Part shown: in pieces, positions 28,254 to 37,388 of the stretch
Layout: each line of letters starts with the position of its first letter
Numbering within the stretch: position 1 is the first letter of the stretch
Assembly (NCBI RefSeq): GCF_024160875.1
Contig: NZ_JAIULA010000015.1
Span: 1-64,000, forward strand
From: Ligilactobacillus ubinensis
Lineage (GTDB): Bacteria > Bacillota > Bacilli > Lactobacillales > Lactobacillaceae
Reading direction: 5' to 3'
Length of the DNA: 64,000 nt
Translations under genes and position numbers: made by a program
The notes under the pieces: generated by a model
The model's database searches: none
What the model saw: the letters and a program-made list of their open reading frames with translations, nothing else
What the model was told of the DNA's origin: nothing

Positions 28254-28339
28254 AGATAATCCTTTCTTGATGAAATAATTTAAATGTTGTTTAACAACAA
28301 AATTAACACAATTGCAAAAATAGTCAAGAACTGCTTGCA

Positions 28340-28367
28340 TTGAGCTTAGAATAGGATATAGTATAAT
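28340..28367 (+). promoter_or_regulatory. Promoter of the YczE-like gene
   Basis: -35 TTGAGC (28340-28345), 16 bp, -10 TATAAT (28362-28367). On the opposite strand TTGACT (28322-28327) may be the -35 of the divergent acetyltransferase. Confidence 0.6.
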
Positions 28368-28405
28368 AATGCATTAACTTTTAGGAAGAGAAGAAAGGAT
28401 TAGGT

Positions 28406-29080
28406 ATGCAATTAAACGTTACTTCGACAAAACCAACTAAAGGATTATTATTGTTTTATTTTTTCTTATCAATTATTTTGAATAGTATAGGCAATGCGCT
28501 AACAGTTGCCATAAATTTAGGGAGCGCTTTGTGGACTGCGGCTTCGGTCAATTTAGATCATGTTTTAGCCGTTTCTTTGAGTTTGATGATGTTTGTGCCA
28601 TCATTTTTGATAATTATCGTGAATATAATTATTTTAAAGAAAGTAAGTTTATCACGAATTATTGGTAATTTAGTGTTTTTAGTGCCTTTTTCGTTGTTAG
28701 TGGGCCAATTTTCAACATTATTAGGGAATACAGGAATAAACAATTTAGCATTTCCAATTAGAATAGCACTTGATTGTTTAGGTGTATGTCTTATTTCAGT
28801 TGCAATTTCATTATATCAAAGAGTAAATTGGATGCTTCATCCAGTTGATGATTTAATGCAAATCGTGCGGTTTAAGTATTTTAAAGGAAACTCAGTTATT
28901 GCACAATTAGTTGTTTTTACCCCACCATTGATAGCAATAATTATTTCTGTAATTATTACACATCAGATTTATGCGGTGAATATTGGGACTATTTTTGCAC
29001 TTGTGTTTCAGGGAGCATTAGTAGGGATTGCAGATAAATACATTTTTCCAAGTCTCAAGCACCAGAATATAGATAAGTAA
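28406..29080 (+). CDS. YczE/YitT-like integral membrane protein
   Basis: 224 aa with five or six hydrophobic helices spread over the length and short basic loops. The motif GNALTVAINLGSALWTAASV near residues 27-46 and a conserved LHPVDDLM resemble the YczE/YyaS/YitT membrane proteins of Firmicutes, whose function is not established. ATG has AAAGGATTAG upstream. Monocistronic with its own promoter and terminator. Confidence 0.65.
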   Translation: MQLNVTSTKPTKGLLLFYFFLSIILNSIGNALTVAINLGSALWTAASVNLDHVLAVSLSLMMFVPSFLIIIVNIIILKKVSLSRIIGNLVFLVPFSLLVGQFSTLLGNTGINNLAFPIRIALDCLGVCLISVAISLYQRVNWMLHPVDDLMQIVRFKYFKGNSVIAQLVVFTPPLIAIIISVIITHQIYAVNIGTIFALVFQGALVGIADKYIFPSLKHQNIDK

Positions 29081-29128
29081 TTATAGCAAGTAAAAAAGAA
29101 AAAGTATTTTGAAAAACAGTATAATAAG

Positions 29129-29162
29129 AAAAGCAGTTAGAGTTAGTCGAGCTGCTTTTTTA
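29129..29162 (+). terminator. Terminator of the YczE-like gene
   Basis: AAAAGCAG (29129-29136) pairs with CTGCTTTT (29152-29159), then T residues. Confidence 0.7.
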
Positions 29163-29276
29163 TTTAATTTGCATTTATATAGATGTTTATGCTAATTTAT
29201 ATTTTGAGAGTCTTAATACAATGTAAGCGTAAAATGTTTACACAGCCACTTTTAAATGAAAAGCGAGGAATAATAA

Positions 29277-30902
29277 TTGATTACAGTTAGTGACTTAAGC
29301 TTAAACTTTTCTGGTCGTCTCTTGTATGATGATGTTAATTTAAAATTTACAGCAGGCAATTGTTATGGAATTATCGGGGCAAATGGCGCAGGAAAGTCAA
29401 CTTTTCTAAAATTATTAGAAGGAAAACTGGAACCAACTACTGGAAAAATTACAATTGATAAAAATGAACGAATGTCCAGTTTGAATCAAGATCACTTTGG
29501 CTTTGAAAAATATACAGTTTTAGAAACGGTGATTCAAGGACATAAGAAGTTATATGCTATTATGCAAGAAAAAGACATGTTGTATGCAAAACCTGATTTT
29601 TCTGAAGAAGATGGGTTAAAAGCCGCTGAATTAGAAGGAGAATTTGCTGAGATGGATGGTTGGAATGCGGAATCCGATGCAGCCCAATTATTACAGTCAT
29701 TAGGTATTGCTGAAAAATTGCATACACAAAAGATGAGCGAGTTAGCTGAAAGTGACAAAGTTAAAGTTCTGCTTGCACAGGCATTATTTGGTCAACCAGA
29801 TATTTTATTATTGGATGAACCGACAAATGGACTTGATGTGCAAACTATTAGTTGGCTAGAAAACTTTTTAGCAGATTATCCTAATATTGTGATTGTAGTT
29901 TCCCATGATCGTCATTTCTTAAATCAAGTTTGCACGATGATGTGTGATGTTGACTTTGAAAAAATAAAACTTTTTGTTGGTAATTATGATTTTTGGCTAG
30001 AATCTAGTCAATTAGCAGCTAAACTTCAAAGTAGTGCAAATTCCAAAAAAGAGGAACAAATAAAGGAACTACAGGAATTTATTGCACGCTTTTCTGCGAA
30101 TGCTTCGAAATCCAAGCAAGCAACTTCGCGAAAAAAACAACTTGATAAAATCACTTTAGATGATATAAAACCTTCATCAAGGAAGTATCCATTCATTAAG
30201 TTTGAAATGGAACGTGAATTAGGCAATGATTTAGTTAAAGTTGAAAATGTTTCAAAGACAATTGATGGAGTTAAAATATTAGATAACATTAGTTTTATTT
30301 TACGTACGGGAGATAAAACAGCAATCATTTCACGAAATGATTTGGCAACAACGACTTTAATGCAAATTTTAGCTGGTGAGATTGAACCAGATGAAGGAAC
30401 GGTAACATGGGGTCAAACAACAAGTCGTAGTTATATGTCACGGGATGTAAATGCTAATTTCAAACAAGCTGATCTTACTATTTTGGACTGGTTGCGCCAA
30501 TTTGCTTCAAAAGAAGAAAATGATAATACATTTTTACGTGGCTTTTTAGGGAAGATGCTCTTTTCGGGTGATGATATTATTAAAGAAGTTGGAGTGTTAT
30601 CTGGTGGTGAAAAAATGCGCTGTGTGCTATCAAAGATGATGCTTCAAAAAGCTAATGTTTTATTAATGGATGACCCCACCAATCATTTAGATTTAGAGTC
30701 AATTACGGCGTTAAATGATTCGATGATTGATTTTGCTGGTGCAATAATATTTACTTCGCATGATCATCAATATATTCAAACGATTGCAAATCATATTGTT
30801 GAGGTTTCCGCAAAAGGTGTTATTGATAGAGCTGATACAACATATGATGAGTTTTTAGAACATGAGACAACCCAAAAGCAAGTAGAAGATTTATATAATT
30901 AA
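29277..30902 (+). CDS. ABC-F ATPase (YkpA/YbiT-like)
   Basis: A 541-aa soluble protein with two ABC domains joined by a charged linker (about 245-300) and no membrane segments, the ABC-F layout. These bind the ribosomal E site and ease stalled translation (family knowledge). Domain 1 has Walker A GANGAGKST and Walker B LLLDEPTN, but its signature reads LAESDK instead of LSGGE. Domain 2 has LSGGEKMR and LLMDDPTN, while its Walker A position reads SRNDLATTT, without the P-loop Lys. Start TTG has GAGGAA 6 nt upstream. Single gene. Confidence 0.88.
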   Translation: MITVSDLSLNFSGRLLYDDVNLKFTAGNCYGIIGANGAGKSTFLKLLEGKLEPTTGKITIDKNERMSSLNQDHFGFEKYTVLETVIQGHKKLYAIMQEKDMLYAKPDFSEEDGLKAAELEGEFAEMDGWNAESDAAQLLQSLGIAEKLHTQKMSELAESDKVKVLLAQALFGQPDILLLDEPTNGLDVQTISWLENFLADYPNIVIVVSHDRHFLNQVCTMMCDVDFEKIKLFVGNYDFWLESSQLAAKLQSSANSKKEEQIKELQEFIARFSANASKSKQATSRKKQLDKITLDDIKPSSRKYPFIKFEMERELGNDLVKVENVSKTIDGVKILDNISFILRTGDKTAIISRNDLATTTLMQILAGEIEPDEGTVTWGQTTSRSYMSRDVNANFKQADLTILDWLRQFASKEENDNTFLRGFLGKMLFSGDDIIKEVGVLSGGEKMRCVLSKMMLQKANVLLMDDPTNHLDLESITALNDSMIDFAGAIIFTSHDHQYIQTIANHIVEVSAKGVIDRADTTYDEFLEHETTQKQVEDLYN

Positions 30903-30920
30903 TAGTTGCATAGATAGATT

Positions 30921-30969
30921 AAATAAGACGATTCTGAGGGAAAAAACCACTAGAATCGTCTTATTTGCA
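30921..30969. terminator. Terminator between the ABC-F gene and nagB
   Basis: AAATAAGACGATTCT (30921-30935) and AGAATCGTCTTATTT (30952-30966) form a 15-bp perfect stem. Confidence 0.8.
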
Positions 30970-31009
30970 TACACTACGATATAAGTTTTATTAAAGTTTG
31001 AAATAATAC

Positions 31010-31052
31010 TTGAAAAATTGGTATATACCTATTATAATTGGACTATACCAAT
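31010..31052 (+). promoter_or_regulatory. nagB promoter with two NagR-like operators
   Basis: -35 TTGAAA (31010-31015), 17 bp, -10 TATAAT (31033-31038). ATTGGTATATACCTA (31017-31031) fills the spacer, and GGACTATACCAAT (31040-31052) covers the start region. Both resemble the TGGTATAGACCA-type site of GntR/HutC regulators such as NagR. Repression relieved by an amino-sugar phosphate is inference. Confidence 0.6.
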
Positions 31053-31069
31053 AAACGGAGGTAAGTGAA

Positions 31070-31786
31070 ATGAAAGTTATTATTGTTAAAGATAAAGAAG
31101 TTGGCGGAAAAAAAGCTTATGATGTTTTTGTTGAAACTCTAAAAAAGGGAAGTAGAACTTTCGGATTGGCAACTGGTGGAACCCCTGAAACAACTTACAA
31201 ACAACTTGTGAATAGTGATTTAGATTTTACTGATTGTACATCAGTTAATTTAGATGAATATGTTGGATTAACACCAGATAATCCTCAAAGTTATAATTAC
31301 TATATGCACAAACATCTTTTTGATAGCAAACCGTTTAAGAATTCATATTTACCTGATGGAAGTGCAAAAGATGAAAATGAAGAAATTAAGCGATACAATA
31401 ACATTTTAAAAGATAATCCAATTGATTTACAGCTGTTGGGAATTGGTAAAAACGGACATATTGGTTTTAACGAACCCGGTTCACCAATTGATGCAAAAAC
31501 ACGAAAAGTACATTTAACAGAATCAACAATTGCTGCAAATGCACGTTATTTTAAAAATAAAGATGAGGTTCCCCAGTATGCATATTCGATGGGGATTGGA
31601 TCAATCATGCAAGCTAAGGAAATTTTGGTTGAAGCATTTGGTGCAGAAAAAGCAGAAGCTGTCGCAAAGATGATTGAAGGAAAGGTTAGTCCTGATGTAC
31701 CTGCAAGTATCCTACAACGTCATGCAAATGTAACTGTTATTGTGGATGAACAGGCTGCTAAGCTATTGAAAAAAGATTATAAATAA
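31070..31786 (+). CDS. nagB: Glucosamine-6-phosphate deaminase
   Basis: A 238-aa enzyme converting glucosamine-6-phosphate to fructose-6-phosphate and ammonia, directing amino sugars into glycolysis. Motifs: [19 protein letters not shown] (catalytic Asp/Glu), [14 protein letters not shown] with the ring-opening His. It is the short Firmicutes form without the allosteric extension. ATG has GGAGG 8-9 nt upstream. Single gene, closed by a strong bidirectional terminator; regulated by the operators in its promoter. Confidence 0.96.
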   Translation: MKVIIVKDKEVGGKKAYDVFVETLKKGSRTFGLATGGTPETTYKQLVNSDLDFTDCTSVNLDEYVGLTPDNPQSYNYYMHKHLFDSKPFKNSYLPDGSAKDENEEIKRYNNILKDNPIDLQLLGIGKNGHIGFNEPGSPIDAKTRKVHLTESTIAANARYFKNKDEVPQYAYSMGIGSIMQAKEILVEAFGAEKAEAVAKMIEGKVSPDVPASILQRHANVTVIVDEQAAKLLKKDYK

Positions 31787-31837
31787 ACAATAAAGCAAGA
31801 CCTTGACTAAATATAAGAAAAAAGTATAGTAAAAAAG

Positions 31838-31887
31838 ACTGTATTATATTGGGATTTTTTATCTCAATATGATACAGTTCTTTTTTT
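31838..31887. terminator. Bidirectional terminator nagB/birA
   Basis: A 17-bp stem with G-U pairs: ACTGTATTATATTGGGA (31838-31854) with TCTCAATATGATACAGT (31862-31878), then seven T; A-run on the left serves the minus strand. Confidence 0.9.
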
Positions 31888-31949
31888 ATAGTCAGAATAA
31901 TAGTTGATTTCAAATTCTTCTTTCGATTAGGCAAAGAATTTTTAGCTAA

Positions 31950-32909
31950 TTAAAGTGGTCTGATTTTGGTTACTTCTCCAGAAGAAAGAATGGTTCCATC
32001 TGCTAGAACCAAAGCGCCCTTATCATTGATAGCAGTGACTGTGCCGGTAAGAGTCTTTTCTCCTTGTGAGATGGTAACTTTATGGCCAATGATATTTGAG
32101 TGTTGCCGATATTCATCCATGAAGGTACCGTCAAAATAGTTTTTATATAAATTAAAAAATTCAATTAAATAGTTAGCGATAAATTCATTTCGGGAAACGT
32201 GGGCTTGCAATGCATATTTACGTAATGAACCTGCACGTTTTTCAATTTCAATCGGAAATGTAGTAGTTAAATAATTAATACCGGCACCAACAACTATTTT
32301 AGTGAGTGATTGTGTTTCAAGATCACTAATACCCTCTGTTAAAATACCACAGATTTTTTTTTCATCAACAATAACGTCATTAACCCATTTAATTTGGGCT
32401 GTTGCGTTTAGTTTTTTTTCAATTGTTCGTGTTATTGCTAATGAGACGGCAGTAGTAAGCAATCCAGGATCAAAATCAAAACGTGAGTTGTTAAGTAAAA
32501 TACTAATATAGATACCTGTCCCACTTGGAGATACAAAATTACGTCCGTACCGTCCATAGCCAGCCGTTTGTTGATCAGCTATTACAATGTATGGTGTAGC
32601 GATATTGGCTTGATTTCCAAGCTGCTTAGCCCGGATGTTAGTTGAATCAATTGTTTTGTGAATTTCTATAGGATATAAAAAAGTTGTAGGTAAATATTTG
32701 CGAATTAAAGCTTCACTAAGGTTCCCACTGTCGTATAATTGATAGCCAACCCGGGGGCGGCTATCAATTTTATAGCCAGCTGTTTGCAAGCTTTTAATAG
32801 CTTTCCAAACAGCTGTACGTGATAGGCCTAATTGATTAGCTATATCTTGTCCAGAAAGAGGATCGTTTGTGTGTGTGAGCAATTCTAAAACTTGTTGCGT
32901 AGTGGACAT
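31950..32909 (-). CDS. birA: Biotin-protein ligase / biotin repressor
   Basis: A 319-aa bifunctional BirA. An N-terminal winged helix (about 1-62, SGQDIANQLGLSRTAVWKAI) binds biotin operators; the central ligase domain attaches biotin to acetyl-CoA or pyruvate carboxylase, with the adenylation loop AGYGRYGR (in place of GRGRxGR) and KWVNDVIV; a small C-terminal SH3-like domain follows (about 270-319). ATG with AGAAG upstream. Single gene. No biotin operon lies in the window. Confidence 0.94.
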   Translation of the reverse strand: MSTTQQVLELLTHTNDPLSGQDIANQLGLSRTAVWKAIKSLQTAGYKIDSRPRVGYQLYDSGNLSEALIRKYLPTTFLYPIEIHKTIDSTNIRAKQLGNQANIATPYIVIADQQTAGYGRYGRNFVSPSGTGIYISILLNNSRFDFDPGLLTTAVSLAITRTIEKKLNATAQIKWVNDVIVDEKKICGILTEGISDLETQSLTKIVVGAGINYLTTTFPIEIEKRAGSLRKYALQAHVSRNEFIANYLIEFFNLYKNYFDGTFMDEYRQHSNIIGHKVTISQGEKTLTGTVTAINDKGALVLADGTILSSGEVTKIRPL

Positions 32910-33059
32910 ATAATCTACTTCTTTCGTAACGTAATTAGTTTAATTATAGAAAAATAGTCTTATAAGTGCAAACTATTGGTTAAACTTTTATCGGAAGTCT
33001 TACAATTCAAGTAAAGCAGTGGTATCTTGAACATAAGTGTTTTCAAGGGAGTTGAATTT

Positions 33060-34160
33060 ATGAAAAAAAGGCAATTTAAACGTATTTCAATTGAGATATT
33101 TGTAATTATCTTTAGTGGGTTAGCAATATTTTTTTGCTCGACACACAATGAATCTTTATATAAGCAAACGATTGGAAATGTTGTTTCGGTAAAAAATGGG
33201 AAAAGAGAATCAGTAACAGATGAGTATAATAATAAAGATTATCAAACAACACAAACTGTTAATTTGCAGATTATGAATGGTAAAGATAAGGGTAAATATG
33301 TAGAACTAAAAAATACGTATTCACAATCGGGTGCACTTGATCAGAAACTCAATAAAAATCAAAAGATATTTATTGAGTTGCATCATACAAATGGAAAACT
33401 AACAGCTGTTTTTATGTATTCCAAACGAGATACATATTTATTGATGTTGTGCTGGCTGGTAATTGTTTTACTCTACATTATGATGCAAATTAAAGGAATT
33501 AGAACAATCTTAAGTGTAACAATTAACTTTATTCTTTTCTTAATTTTTGTGCAATTAGATGTAAACTTGAATATAACGTATTTTTTCTGGTTATTCGCTT
33601 TAAGTGCCTTGTTATTTACAGCTTTGTCACTTATTATTGTGATAGGTTGGAACAGGCAATGTGCAATAACCTTTGTGGCGATTGTGTTTGGGACAACTTT
33701 AGGGTTGGTGATAGGTTGGTCTATATTAGAATTGACAAACAGTCAAGGTGTGCATTATGAAGCACTAGATATGGCGACACAAGCACCTAAACAGTTATTT
33801 TTCGCAGCAACACTTATTGGGCTGTTAGGGGCAGTTATGGATGCAGCAACAGATATTGTCTCAACTTTATTTGAAATGAAGGAGAATACACCTAATATTT
33901 CTCAAAAGCAACTTTTTTTATCTGGCAGACAAGTTGGACGTGCAATTATGGGACCATTAATTAATGTATTATTTTTAATTTTCTTTGCTGAAACTTTTGC
34001 AATGGCGGTTCTTTATTTTAGAACAAATAACACATATAGCTTTACATTTGCATGGACGATGTCATTAGGTGTGGTCCAATCACTTATTAGTGGTATTGGA
34101 ATTGTATTAGTTATTCCTACAGCTAGTTATCTTTGTTCACGTTTGCTAGGAGGAAAGTAA
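33060..34160 (+). CDS. YibE/F-family membrane protein (first of pair)
   Basis: A 366-aa membrane protein. An N-terminal helix (about 9-26) anchors an extracytoplasmic domain of about 95 residues (GNVVSVKNGKRESV..), followed by seven or so helices from about residue 125. Polar residues within helices (GLLGAVMDAATDIVSTL, GRQVGRAIMGPLINV) are typical of the YibE/F family. Function unknown. ATG 33060 is 9 nt after AAGGGA; an earlier in-frame ATG (33027) lacks a site. Its stop overlaps the next ATG by one base, so the pair is co-translated. Confidence 0.82.
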   Translation: MKKRQFKRISIEIFVIIFSGLAIFFCSTHNESLYKQTIGNVVSVKNGKRESVTDEYNNKDYQTTQTVNLQIMNGKDKGKYVELKNTYSQSGALDQKLNKNQKIFIELHHTNGKLTAVFMYSKRDTYLLMLCWLVIVLLYIMMQIKGIRTILSVTINFILFLIFVQLDVNLNITYFFWLFALSALLFTALSLIIVIGWNRQCAITFVAIVFGTTLGLVIGWSILELTNSQGVHYEALDMATQAPKQLFFAATLIGLLGAVMDAATDIVSTLFEMKENTPNISQKQLFLSGRQVGRAIMGPLINVLFLIFFAETFAMAVLYFRTNNTYSFTFAWTMSLGVVQSLISGIGIVLVIPTASYLCSRLLGGK

Positions 34161-34954
34161 TGTCATCAATTAGTGTTTTAATAATTATTTTATTTGCTTT
34201 AATGACGATTGTTGGTGGTAAGCAAGGGATGGTTTCTTTTTTTAGTGTTGCTTTGAATTTTTTTATTTTATTTATTACGGTAATTTTAATTTCTGGTGGC
34301 TTTCCAATATTAGGCGTTTCATTATTTGCAGGGATTTGTATATTAGCAATTACAATTTATATGGGCAATAATGATGAACGTTCGACAAATGTAGCATTTA
34401 TTGCTACTGTAATAGTAATGCTAATAATGATAATATTAATTATACCGTTTGATCATATGGTACAAATTCAAGGGTTTAGTAACGAAGAATCAGAAGAAGT
34501 GGAAGCTTTTAATTTGTTGATTGGCATTAATTTTGAATCTTTGGCAATTGCAACAACTATTTTAAGTACATTAGGTGCTATTGCAGAGGCTTCAATAGCA
34601 GTTGCAAGTGGATTAGAAGAACTAATTGCTCAAAACAGTGATATTACAGTTACACAACTATATAAAAGTGGACGTAATATTGGGTTTCAAATAATGGGAA
34701 TGACTTTTAATACGTTATTTTTTGGAATGTTTGGTGGTAATTTAGCTTTATTCATTTTGTTATATAAGTTGCATGCATCATTTGGGTATTATTTAAATTC
34801 GAAGATTTTTGTAGGCGAAAGTATGTCAGTTCTGTATTCTGCAATTGCTGTAATTTTGGTGATTTGGATAACCACATATTTAATGGGAAGAAAATTGAAT
34901 TCGCTGCAAGAAACTACAGCTGATTTGAATAAACAAGATAAAAGGGATTTATAG
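34160..34954 (+). CDS. YibE/F-family membrane protein (second of pair)
   Basis: A 264-aa protein with about seven membrane helices and no extracytoplasmic domain. LGAIAEASIAVASGLEEL and GRNIGFQIMGMTFNTLFFG mirror the corresponding segments of the gene before it, so the two are paralogous halves likely forming one complex (inference). ATG 34160 overlaps the preceding TAA (TAATG) and has AGGAGGAAAG upstream. The lipoprotein gene follows after 22 nt. Confidence 0.82.
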   Translation: MSSISVLIIILFALMTIVGGKQGMVSFFSVALNFFILFITVILISGGFPILGVSLFAGICILAITIYMGNNDERSTNVAFIATVIVMLIMIILIIPFDHMVQIQGFSNEESEEVEAFNLLIGINFESLAIATTILSTLGAIAEASIAVASGLEELIAQNSDITVTQLYKSGRNIGFQIMGMTFNTLFFGMFGGNLALFILLYKLHASFGYYLNSKIFVGESMSVLYSAIAVILVIWITTYLMGRKLNSLQETTADLNKQDKRDL

Positions 34955-34976
34955 TAATTAATTTAGAGGGGGCTTT

Positions 34977-35981
34977 ATGATGAAGAAGTTTAATAAAAAT
35001 GTCGTTTTGGGGATGGGCTTAATAATGTTGTTGACAAGTCTAAGCGCTTGTTCAAATAGTAGTTCATCAAGCCAAAAAAGTTCAGCTAGTGAAAGTGTAA
35101 CGCAATTAGATAAAGTAGCTAATAGTACGTATAAAAAAGCAGTAAAAAATTTAGAAGATGGCGATGTTAAATTAGCTTACCAGAATCTAAAAAAAGTGAA
35201 AATTAAAAAGACAACGCCAAACAAGGTACGCCAACTAAAGAGCAATGTAACATCATTATATAAAGCTAAGGTTGCCTTAGAGAATAACAATGTTACGCCA
35301 GCTCAAAAAAAATTGAATACATTAGCTAGCGTGTCTAAACCAGCGGCTTTGCAAAAACAAATTCAAGTTGTTAAAAAAGAGTATAAAGTAGTTAAATTAG
35401 CTAACATATATTATCATGAAACAATCAATTATTATCATGCTGAAAAATATAGTGATGCTAAAGGAAGTTTAGATTCTTTACAAGCTTTGTCTAGTAAGTA
35501 TCAAGCTGTTGCAATGTTACAAAAGAAGACAAACAAGTATACTACACTGTTGAATAGCAAGCTAAAAGCAGAGTCTAGTTCAAACGCTACGAGTGCGACG
35601 AGTTCAAGTTCAACATCAAGTGCAAATAACTCTAGTTATACGAATGCACGTAATTCAAAATTGGTAAGTTCTCAGTATTCAAAACAAACAGGAAGTAATA
35701 TCTCTTCGGCAACTAATTCACAGGTTTCAGCAGTTGCTAGTCAGTTATCTGATGCTGAAGTAATCAGCAAATTCTTAGCAGCTACAGGGATAACGCAGCA
35801 AGAAGGGGATGAATACTTCACACAATATGAAGGAAATAATGAATATAGTATTGAAATCCGTAATACAAGTTCCAATAACTCAGATATTTCTGTTATGAAG
35901 GGAATGTATAAATTTAATACAGACACCAAAGTTGCGCAGAAGCAAGATGCAATTACAGGTGAGTATCAACAAATAAATTAA
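34977..35981 (+). CDS. Putative lipoprotein, helical with Ser-rich region
   Basis: 334 aa. A lipoprotein signal peptide with lipobox LSAC (Cys about residue 25) is followed by a Ser-rich linker, a long helical part with TPR-like spacing (TYKKAVKNLEDGDVKLAYQN, residues about 51-190), a second Ser/Thr/Asn-rich linker (about 200-245) and a small C-terminal domain (SDAEVISKFLAATG..). Expected on the outer membrane face. ATG 34977 or 34980 follows GAGGGGGC. Fourth position in a row with the YibE/F pair and DUF3899 gene; function unknown. Confidence 0.75.
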   Translation: MMKKFNKNVVLGMGLIMLLTSLSACSNSSSSSQKSSASESVTQLDKVANSTYKKAVKNLEDGDVKLAYQNLKKVKIKKTTPNKVRQLKSNVTSLYKAKVALENNNVTPAQKKLNTLASVSKPAALQKQIQVVKKEYKVVKLANIYYHETINYYHAEKYSDAKGSLDSLQALSSKYQAVAMLQKKTNKYTTLLNSKLKAESSSNATSATSSSSTSSANNSSYTNARNSKLVSSQYSKQTGSNISSATNSQVSAVASQLSDAEVISKFLAATGITQQEGDEYFTQYEGNNEYSIEIRNTSSNNSDISVMKGMYKFNTDTKVAQKQDAITGEYQQIN

Positions 35982-35998
35982 TTATTTATGGTGAAAGA

Positions 35999-36367
35999 AT
36001 GAAAAACTTTAAACAAAAGCTATGGTTAAAAGCTGACGGAATAGTCATTTTAATTGCAGTTGTATTAGCAACTACTAGTCGTCTACTAAATATACAAAAT
36101 AATATTTCTGATTTTATGTTTTTAATTGGAATGGCACTAATTTGTCTAACAATAATAAATATTTTATTGCATGCGGGATTATTGGCTGGATGGTTTCGCA
36201 AAAAGCAAAAAGGTGAGACAGATGAAGAGTATCAAGAGCGTAAAATTGATGTCCGAAACATCGCCTCGGAAAAAAAGAACGCACCTATTCATTTTGAAAG
36301 CTTTGCAGCTAATTGCTTGATCTTAGGTATTGTTTTAATTGTATTAGCGATAGCCGTTACTTTATAA
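35999..36367 (+). CDS. DUF3899-like small membrane protein
   Basis: 122 aa with three membrane helices (about 12-29, 38-62, 103-121) and a charged cytoplasmic loop containing WFRKKQKGETDEEYQERK, the pattern of DUF3899 proteins. GTGAAAGAATG gives a weak ribosome site. It starts 17 nt after the lipoprotein stop, probably the last gene of that operon. Function unknown. Confidence 0.72.
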   Translation: MKNFKQKLWLKADGIVILIAVVLATTSRLLNIQNNISDFMFLIGMALICLTIINILLHAGLLAGWFRKKQKGETDEEYQERKIDVRNIASEKKNAPIHFESFAANCLILGIVLIVLAIAVTL

Positions 36368-36405
36368 GTTAGATAGTATTGCAAAGACAAGGAATCAATA
36401 CAAAT

Positions 36406-36442
36406 AGTACCCCCAAAAAAGTTAGACTTTTTTGGGGGTACT
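36406..36442. repeat. Perfect 17-bp inverted repeat, IS3-end-like
   Basis: AGTACCCCCAAAAAAGT (36406-36422), loop TAG, then its exact complement (36426-36442). An imperfect copy AGACTTTTTGGGTATC follows at about 36453-36468. The T-run lies inside the stem, so it is not a canonical terminator. The sequence resembles the terminal CCCCAAAA-GTTAGAC ends of IS3-family (IS150 group) elements; no transposase is nearby. Confidence 0.5.
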
Positions 36443-36490
36443 TCAGCTTTATCAGACTTTTTGGGTATCAAAATGCAATTAGTTGTATTT

Positions 36491-36521
36491 AACCTGTAAT
36501 CCAATCTGCGGATTACAGGTT
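36491..36521 (-). terminator. Hairpin downstream of the Cof phosphatase gene
   Basis: AACCTGTAATCC (36491-36502) and GGATTACAGGTT (36510-36521) form a perfect 12-bp stem with a 7-nt loop; minus-strand continuation AAATACAACT is only weakly T-like. Confidence 0.5.
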
Positions 36522-36566
36522 AATGTTTTCTAGTTAATTACCATTTGTCTCAATTGCTGGTAATGT

Positions 36567-37376
36567 CTATAGAACAAATTTTTCAATTGCTTTTGCTAAA
36601 CCATCATGATTGTTATCATCTGTTATATATTGTGCACTTGACTTAATCTTTGGAATAGCATTTCCCATAGCAATGCCTAAACCAGTTTTGATTAAAGTCA
36701 AATCATTTTCCTGATCTCCAGCTGTCAGGATTTCACTTACATCAATACCCAACATTTTAGCCAATTTTAGAGTAGCATTTCCTTTGGTGGCATCTGGATG
36801 CATAAACTCAAAGAACCATTTTTCACTGCGAACAGTGTAATATTTATTTTTTATAGCAGGAGGAAGTCCTGTAGTTGCACGTTGCAATATATGGGGCTCA
36901 TCGGCCCACATATACTTTGCTGGTTTAAAAGTATGTGGGATTTCATTTTGCAAGCGATAATGTAGTGGCATTTTTGTATAAAAAGAATCTAAAACGCTGT
37001 AATAACTAATATCTGGAGTAGTTACATACATATCAGAAGAAGGTAAAATTGCTTGTCCATGAATATTCAACTGATGACTTAGATTATCAAGGGTTAAAAA
37101 ATCGGTGTAGTCTAAGGTGTTAGAAATTAAGACTTCATTATTACCGACTTTTTGGACTTGTGCCCCATTATAAGTGATGACATAGTCGTTAGCACTGGTT
37201 AATCCAAGTTGGGTAAGATAATTTTGGACACCGCTAACAGGTCTGCCTGTACATAAAACGATATGAACACCATTTGCATGAGCTTTTTTTAAAGTATTTA
37301 TTGTATATTCAGAAATTTCTTTATTATCCTTAACAAGGGTTCCATCGATATCAGTTGCGATTAATTTAATTGTCAT
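36567..37376 (-). CDS. Cof-type HAD-IIB sugar phosphatase
   Basis: A 269-aa HAD hydrolase with the nucleophile motif DIDGTLV (residues 8-14), motif II VLCTGRP, and motif III/IV TAGDQENDLTLIKTGLGIAMGN. The C2 cap identifies the Cof/YidA group that dephosphorylates sugar phosphates. ATG has AAAGGAGC upstream. It lies 12 nt downstream of the HD-domain gene and is probably co-transcribed with it. Confidence 0.9.
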   Translation of the reverse strand: MTIKLIATDIDGTLVKDNKEISEYTINTLKKAHANGVHIVLCTGRPVSGVQNYLTQLGLTSANDYVITYNGAQVQKVGNNEVLISNTLDYTDFLTLDNLSHQLNIHGQAILPSSDMYVTTPDISYYSVLDSFYTKMPLHYRLQNEIPHTFKPAKYMWADEPHILQRATTGLPPAIKNKYYTVRSEKWFFEFMHPDATKGNATLKLAKMLGIDVSEILTAGDQENDLTLIKTGLGIAMGNAIPKIKSSAQYITDDNNHDGLAKAIEKFVL

Positions 37377-37388
37377 AAACTTGCTCCT

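Noticed and set aside
29221-29236. Possible CcpA cre site ATGTAAGCGTAAAATG upstream of the ABC-F gene
   Set aside because: Two conserved positions of the right half are wrong, and an ABC-F gene is not an expected carbon-catabolite target.
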